From: a virus | DNA: 24,671 nt | Direction: 5' to 3' (one strand) | IMG/VR virus record: IMGVR_UViG_3300034082_002205 | Location: 1 to 24,671 of that record | In this document: positions 21,601 through 24,671 of the stretch, piece by piece | Numbering within the stretch: position 1 is the stretch's first letter | Layout of the letters: each line of letters opens with the position of its first letter | The notes under the pieces: model-generated | The model's database searches: none | Told to the model about the DNA's origin: nothing | What the model saw: only the letters and a program-made list of their open reading frames with translations | Program-made: the position numbers and the translations under genes

Positions 21601-24112
21601 CGGTTATATTTGCATTGCCGGTTATATTGGCATTGCCGGTTATATTTGCGTTGGCAGTATTCAGCCAAATACCAGCATTTATATAATTTGCAGTAACAGC
21701 ATTATTAGCCTGTAAACTATTGCGTACTAATATATCATTAGTATTAAGTGAAGTTAAATTTGAGTATGCAGCGTCGGCAAAAATGTGCTCATAGACGTAA
21801 AGATTACCAGCAATACTTCCGGTACCAGCAGTTCCAATAGAATTTCTGTTGATTGTCAAAGTTGTTGCGGTTACTGTACCGTTTGCGGTTATACTACCGT
21901 TTGAGTACATACTACTATTAGCGTTTACCACTCTGGCATTTACAATATCTATATTAGCATTAGAAGTAACAAATAAATTACTTATAGTAGTTGTTTTATC
22001 AATAAGAACTGAATCACCTGTTACTATAACAATATTTGCATTACCAGCAGCAGATATAGTTACATTGGCATTTGGAGCTACTTGTACATTACTGTTACCA
22101 TTAACGATTGCAGATCCAGCTGCAATTGTCAAGTTAGTTAATAGAAAACCGTCACCTTGAAAGAAATTCGCTTTTGCTAGATTACCTAAATTAGCGTTTA
22201 ATGATGTTACGTTACCCGTAAAATTACCAATAACGGCATTAACATTACCACTATTTGTATTGCCAGTTATATTTGCATTGCCGGTTATATTTGCAGTTAC
22301 CGCGTTGAGATTAGATGATGTGTTTAAGTTACCTGCTACACTAACTCCTTGAAAAAAAACTCCCGGAGAATCTTCTCCTGTAAATACTGTTAATATATTG
22401 TTGAAACCGTTGGCCGATATAGTTACATTTGCGCCACTAGCAATAGCTATATTGCTAGTACCATTGACAAATTTAGGTGCATTAATAGAACCAGTGGTAG
22501 TAAGATTACCAGAACCTATACTAATGTTACCAAAAGTTATTCCTAAATTACCTATTAGATTTGCGCTATTTCCTGTAACTGTTAGTACATCGTTGTTACC
22601 TGCTACTGATATGGTTACATTAGCACTTGGAGCTACTTGCACATTACTGGTACCATTAACAATTGCAGATCCAGCTGCAATTGTCAAGTTGGTTAATAGA
22701 TAACCATCACCATTAAAGAAATTCGCTTCTGCTAAGTTACCCAAATTAGCGTTTAATGATTTTAGATTTCCTGTAAAATTACCAATACCGGCATTAACAT
22801 TACCGCTATTTGTGTTGCTGGTTATATTTGCATTACCGGATATATTTGCATTACGGCCAACTGTCAAATCTCTTCCAAGAGTCACATCCCATGTAGAGTT
22901 GAAGTTATTCGCACTAATGTTGCTGCTTGCACTTATTGAGGTTGTTATCAAGTTTTGCAAATTTGATAAGCCCGATACAGTTAGATTAGCACTGATGTTT
23001 GCATTACCTGTGATAAAAGCACTACCTGTAACGTTTAGATTGGCCGATGCGATAAGATGATTACCAGATACATTGCCGGTTGCTACTACTATTCCACCGG
23101 TACTTATATTACCACCGGATATATTACCAACTACTGCTAATAATCCATCACCTGCTATGTTATTACCCGATAAGTTACCAACAGCATTAACTTCGCCGTA
23201 TGAAAACAAATTGCCTACTGTTGCATTACTAGTAACTGATGCAGTACCAGTAACTGTTAAGTTCCCTGCAGTAGATAAATTTCCACCGGTAATAGTTGAA
23301 GTAACATATAATGTACCACTTATATTAACCGCGTTAGTGGTATTGTTAAATATTAATCCAGCCGCAGCACTTATATTACCGCCGTCGTTATACAATACTT
23401 GTGTGTTAGATCCAGGAGATACAATATTACCTGATATATTACCTACAAAGTTACCAAGAAAGTTACTAGCTCTTACATTGCCCAGTTGATAGATAGTTGC
23501 TACATTACTAGCAACAGTAACTTCACTAGCCAAGGTGAACTCAGCATTACTATTATCCCAGCCTATAAAGGCTGTTGCCGGGAATCCCGCTCCACCTGCT
23601 GTATAGTATTGTAGTAGTTGACCTCGATCTTCACCATCATTAGAAGGTAGAGGTGCTCCATTTGGATATCCGCCGATAGAGATTAATTTTGCACCAGTTA
23701 CAAAGCTGTTGTTGATTACGGCATTATTAGCGACTAAGTTTCCAGTTATGTTTGCATAACCCAAAATGTTTGCACCAGTACCAGTAACTACTAGTATATT
23801 GGCATTGCCATGAACACTTGTTGTTACATTACCGCCCGATGTAGCAATTGTAACGTTACTATTACCGTTAGATATTCCCGTTGATCCAGATCCTTGGGCT
23901 ATCCAAGATAGATTGCCGGCACCGTCAGTACTTAATATATATCCAGATGAGCCACCTATAATGGTAACATTAGCATTGCTACCTAAATTGGCATTGTTTG
24001 CAACTGTGATGTTATTTGTAGTAACATCACCGTTCGCTAATATAACGGTTGTTGAAGTTGCTCCTTCACCTACTGCTATACCACCGACTAAAGTAAAAGG
24101 TTTTAATGACAT
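15647..24112 (-). CDS. Giant repetitive tail-fibre-type protein (2,821 residues)
   Basis: The N-terminus starts MSLKPFTLVGGIAVGEGA. Most of the protein is Asn/Gly/Ala/Thr/Val repeats of the types GNANITGN, NGNSNVSIP, GNFSANVTA and VVVTGTGMNV, almost without charged residues or Cys; such repeats suggest a long trimeric beta-solenoid shaft. Non-repetitive domains interrupt it: about residues 137-210 (GEDRGQLLQYY, AFIGWDNSNAEF), about 1222-1380 (KKYVDDVAQGLNVHDSVQ, RIIVKNEANAVHNGIYTW, FTQFSGAGTYNAGTGL), about 2560-2650 (RTLASTYTDNSA, AIHAFGVPTL) and a C-terminal domain from about 2720 ending ILNFAVIKTA. These domains are familiar from fibre and structural proteins of phages. Three bases separate it from the preceding gene; only a weak AGAG ribosome-binding site is visible, so coupling is likely. 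It is probably a long tail or side fibre. Confidence 0.88.
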   Translation of the reverse strand: MSLKPFTLVGGIAVGEGATSTTVILANGDVTTNNITVANNANLGSNANVTIIGGSSGYILSTDGAGNLSWIAQGSGSTGISNGNSNVTIATSGGNVTTSVHGNANILVVTGTGANILGYANITGNLVANNAVINNSFVTGAKLISIGGYPNGAPLPSNDGEDRGQLLQYYTAGGAGFPATAFIGWDNSNAEFTLASEVTVASNVATIYQLGNVRASNFLGNFVGNISGNIVSPGSNTQVLYNDGGNISAAAGLIFNNTTNAVNISGTLYVTSTITGGNLSTAGNLTVTGTASVTSNATVGNLFSYGEVNAVGNLSGNNIAGDGLLAVVGNISGGNISTGGIVVATGNVSGNHLIASANLNVTGSAFITGNANISANLTVSGLSNLQNLITTSISASSNISANNFNSTWDVTLGRDLTVGRNANISGNANITSNTNSGNVNAGIGNFTGNLKSLNANLGNLAEANFFNGDGYLLTNLTIAAGSAIVNGTSNVQVAPSANVTISVAGNNDVLTVTGNSANLIGNLGITFGNISIGSGNLTTTGSINAPKFVNGTSNIAIASGANVTISANGFNNILTVFTGEDSPGVFFQGVSVAGNLNTSSNLNAVTANITGNANITGNTNSGNVNAVIGNFTGNVTSLNANLGNLAKANFFQGDGFLLTNLTIAAGSAIVNGNSNVQVAPNANVTISAAGNANIVIVTGDSVLIDKTTTISNLFVTSNANIDIVNARVVNANSSMYSNGSITANGTVTATTLTINRNSIGTAGTGSIAGNLYVYEHIFADAAYSNLTSLNTNDILVRNSLQANNAVTANYINAGIWLNTANANITGNANITGNANITGNLNINNVNAGIGNFTGNITSANANLGNLAKANFFQGDGYLLSNLTISAGSSLTNGTSNVIVNTSGNVTTSVAGVSNVLVVSNTGANVTGTANISSNLSVGGLVSATGNISGANINAAGNLNTTGTLTVAVDANVSGNIKAIGANFTGNLKSLNANLGNLAEANFVSGDGYLLTNLTIPAGTAIINGSSNVLVTYSSNVNITANGVPNVLVVANTGVAVAGNLNVSSSINALNFANGNSNISIAANSTIALSAEGNSDRVTITGSNVNVYTKFNAFYDAAIAGNANIGNLGVGGIIMTLGNITGGSLNTGGNLSVGGNANVGNLGTTGLIVAQGNITSTTNIITNDIVGRTSSVTITAAGTNQNINLTPTGTGKVNVNNFIIANVQTPVADFDAATKKYVDDVAQGLNVHDSVQAGTPDTLANITSGIVTYNNGASGVGATLTTTGIFYLIDGVDVQTVGTRIIVKNEANAVHNGIYTWSTTTVITRATDYDSVPEVEAGDFVFCTGGTLYDNTGWVQTDSPAAIGTAGNTILFTQFSGAGTYNAGTGLTLTGTTFSISNTTVTAGSYGNGDSVPTYTVNGQGQLTAAANVTITANAANLTGTTLNASIVTSSLTSVGTLGNLGVSGNITSANITATTGVFTGNGIGLSAIAGANVTGTVANATYAISTGSAGSASTAGTVTANAQPNITSVGTLTSLTVSGNTTSGNFVGVFANGNSNVSIPAENGNVNISAVGNANVVVVTGTGLVVTGNANVSGNITAGAGTGGNITGANLVSANYFTGTLTTNSQPNITSVGTLSSLTVSGNTTSGNFVGVFANGNSNVSIPAANGNVNISAIGNANVVVVTGTGMNVTGTTNITGDITTGGGTGGNITGANIISANYFTGTVTTNAQPNITSVGTLSSLTVSGNTTSGNFVGVFANGNSNVSIPSANGNINISAVGNANVVVVTGTGMNVAGTANIIGNLTTGTGNGGNISGANVISANTGNFSANVTAAYFIGNGSQLTGVGNATAIVNGNSNVSIPSANGNINISAVGNANIVVVTGTGLVVTGNANVSGNITAGAGTGGNITGANLVSANYFTGTLTTNAQPNITSVGTLSSLNVSGNTTSGNFVGVFANGNSNVYIATANGNVTIAAAGNTTLTVTGTGMNVAGTGNFSANVTASYFLGNGSQLTGIASGSSSNISNGNSNVSIAAANGNITMSAVGNANIVVVTGTGMNVTGTTNITGDITTGGGTGGNITGANIISANTGNFSANVTVLGDITTGGGNGGNFTGANVINANTGNFSANVTASYFLGNGSQLTGISTTSNSIFNGNSNVSIPSANGNITMSAVGNANIVIVTGTGMNVAGTANITGNLTTGTGNGGNISGANVISANTGNFSANVTAAYFIGNGSQLTGVGNATAIVNGNSNVSIPSANGNITMSSDGNANIVIVTGTGMNVAGTGNFSANVTAAYFLGNGSQLTGIASGSSSNISNGNSNVSIPTANGNITMSAVGNANVVIVTGTGMNVAGTANITGIITTGSGTGGNITGANIIGANTGNFSSSVIVGAGSGGNITGANVISANTFLGNGSQLSGIVNISNGNSNVNIPAANGNITMSAVGNANILVVTGTGINVTGTANAAFFYGNGSGLTSVIASGLSNGTSNFAIPVASGNILVSVSGTANVVNFTNTSMNVAANANITGNLVVQSGNVTIGSGTGGNIAGANAITSNSYTANGAVTGNANVSTVTGVMGIRTLASTYTDNSAAASATIANSAIHAFGVPTLAAANTSVTFTNAATFYIPAGPTAGTNATITNPYSLMVAGNSRFFGNIIGTVANGNSNVYIATANGNVTIAAVGNTTLTVTGTGANITGTANITGNVNMGANLRVTGQGGLGYNATIGAATQLTSRDTAVTISNVTGAITLVSSTTTANTANVFTVTNTTVAATDVIILNQRTGNTTAYQIGVSNVAAGSFQVQIFNRLAVTPAESPILNFAVIKTA
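17342..17571 (-). repeat. 230-bp near-identical repeat, copy A (partner 18521-18750)
   Basis: This stretch matches 18521-18750 with six differences that I could see in 230 bases. The offset is 1,179 bases, 393 codons, so the frame is kept. Such high identity between non-adjacent segments points to recent duplication or gene conversion in the fibre shaft. Confidence 0.75.
18521..18750 (-). repeat. 230-bp near-identical repeat, copy B (partner 17342-17571)
   Basis: This is the partner of copy A, 1,179 bases away in frame. It ends inside the 309-bp tandem repeat block, so the two repeat systems overlap and share units. Confidence 0.75.
18735..19570 (-). repeat. 309-bp in-frame tandem repeat within the giant fibre gene
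   Basis: The marker GCAAATAC on the plus strand starts at 18843, 19152 and 19461, exactly 309 bases (103 codons) apart, and the flanking sequence repeats with it. Each unit encodes SVGTLxSLTVSGNTTSGNF, NGNSNVSIP, a VVVTGTG strand, GGNITGAN and SANYFTG. Two full periods plus partial flanks are visible; another related copy starts at 18252. Confidence 0.82.
21599..21652 (-). repeat. Three tandem 18-bp units coding an ITGNAN-type hexapeptide
   Basis: Units at 21599-21616, 21617-21634 and 21635-21652 read GCCGGTTATATTTGCATT with one change in the second and one in the third. They encode NANITG-type repeats, the smallest periodic unit of the shaft. Confidence 0.8.
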
Positions 24113-24115
24113 TTT

Positions 24116-24671
24116 TTAGATAACTCTATATTGTGTAGTCCAAACAGTTGAATTACTGCTAGCTGGAGTTACTTGAAGTTCAATATTAGAATTAAGTCCA
24201 ACTGATGTAATGTTAACTGCAAGTGATCCTATGGATCCTCCTAAGTTAACTGTACCAAATGTTGAATAATCCGCTGAAGTACCGTCCGTAACTGCCATAA
24301 CTGTGGCTACACTGTATTTAGCTCCGGTTGAATCAACCCCCTTAACAATAAATTCTACCCCGGTTATAGTAGTACTGGTTATCTGTACTGTTGATATAGT
24401 TTGATTTGCAGTGGTTGAAGACGTTGTTACCGTTCCCGATAGAATAGAAGTGTTATTTATACCTATTGCATTAGAAGTTGATATGTTTCCAGTTGCAACT
24501 ATTAATCCACTAGTACCAAGATTACCAACATTAGCGTTACCAATAACATTAGCAACGCCACTTGTTACCAAATTGCCACCGGTTATGTTTCCAGTAGCTA
24601 CTATTAGTCCACTTGTACCTAAGTTACCAACATTAGCATTACCGATTACATTAGCAACACCTCCTGTTACC
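24116..24671 (-). CDS. Fibre-type structural protein, C-terminal part (cut by the right window edge)
   Basis: An open frame runs in from the right edge and stops at 24116; 184 codons are visible. A start at the TTG at 24571 is not needed, because the same frame continues upstream without a stop. The visible N-terminal portion holds two copies of a 34-residue repeat (GVANVIGNANVGNLGTSG, LIVATGNI). From about 24470 to the end comes a non-repetitive domain with VEFIVKGVDSTGAKYSV, FGTVNLGGSIGSLAVNI, LQVTPASSNSTVW and a terminal TTQYRVI. That closing domain is familiar from structural proteins of T4-like phages. The gene ends three bases before the giant fibre gene, so the two are probably co-translated partners in the same fibre or in sequential fibre segments. 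Its full length is unknown. Confidence 0.82.
   Translation of the reverse strand, partial: VTGGVANVIGNANVGNLGTSGLIVATGNITGGNLVTSGVANVIGNANVGNLGTSGLIVATGNISTSNAIGINNTSILSGTVTTSSTTANQTISTVQITSTTITGVEFIVKGVDSTGAKYSVATVMAVTDGTSADYSTFGTVNLGGSIGSLAVNITSVGLNSNIELQVTPASSNSTVWTTQYRVI
24480..24671 (-). repeat. 102-bp direct repeat in the partial fibre gene
   Basis: The plus-strand hexamer GTTACC at 24666-24671 recurs at 24564-24569, 102 bases (34 codons) away, and the sequence following each copy matches closely. The first copy continues beyond the window, so the number of units is unknown. The second degenerates at about 24480, where the unique C-terminal domain begins. Confidence 0.78.

Noticed and set aside
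16488-24119. Many plus-strand open frames with Leu/Pro/Val-rich translations opposite the giant fibre gene
   Set aside because: Their translations are periodic because the fibre repeats are periodic; they are shadows of the 2,821-codon frame.
24454-24461. Second perfect TATAAATA on the minus strand
   Set aside because: It is inside the coding part of the partial fibre gene, about 340 bases before the next start, and encodes GINNT-type residues; a functional promoter there cannot be excluded but has no positional support.
24116-24571. Complete small gene starting at TTG 24571
   Set aside because: The same frame is open to the right edge and carries a further copy of the same repeat, so the TTG is internal.

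Overview
The window reads as part of a tailed-phage genome, most likely a T4-like myovirus infecting an aquatic bacterium. The reasons are a class Ia ribonucleotide reductase pair with a phage-size glutaredoxin, a single-domain PAAR spike-tip protein of gp5.4 size, very long tail-fibre-type repeat proteins, glycine-rich adhesin-type proteins, and a perfect match to the T4 late-promoter box TATAAATA. Host and exact taxon cannot be fixed from this sequence. Every supportable gene lies on the minus strand, so genes are transcribed from the right edge to the left edge, almost without gaps.

Layout in transcription order. (1) 24671-24116: 3' end of a fibre-type structural gene cut by the window edge, with a 102-bp repeat followed by a non-repetitive C-terminal domain. 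(2) 24112-15647: one 2,821-residue fibre protein made of Asn/Gly/Thr/Val-rich repeats interrupted by three or four non-repetitive domains. (3) 15614-5959: eight back-to-back paralogous genes for glycine-rich proteins. Five are single-module and three are double-module, giving 11 modules in about 9.7 kb, with 11 or 13 bp between genes. A T4-late-like promoter box sits in front of the array and a perfect one sits just after it. (4) 5908-5102: two small phage proteins of unknown function. (5) 5091-1212: nrdA, a 72-codon ORF, nrdB and a glutaredoxin, a deoxynucleotide-synthesis cassette. (6) 1212-1: a small Sm-like-looking protein, the PAAR spike-tip protein and the start of a further structural gene running off the left edge, joined by 1-bp stop/start overlaps or a 1-bp gap.

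How the parts fit together. The fibre genes plus the glycine-rich array look like the host-recognition module of the virion. The glycine-rich proteins are probably fibre-tip adhesins, by analogy with polyglycine adhesins of T-even phages. The nrdA/nrdB/grx group supplies dNTPs during infection. The PAAR protein would cap the baseplate spike. The most unusual feature is the array: tandem duplication, module fusion and sequence sharing between copies are directly visible and suggest a locus that changes by recombination. No RNA genes, CRISPR arrays, insertion sequences, integrases or reverse transcriptase were seen, and no stretch over 300 bases lacks a gene.
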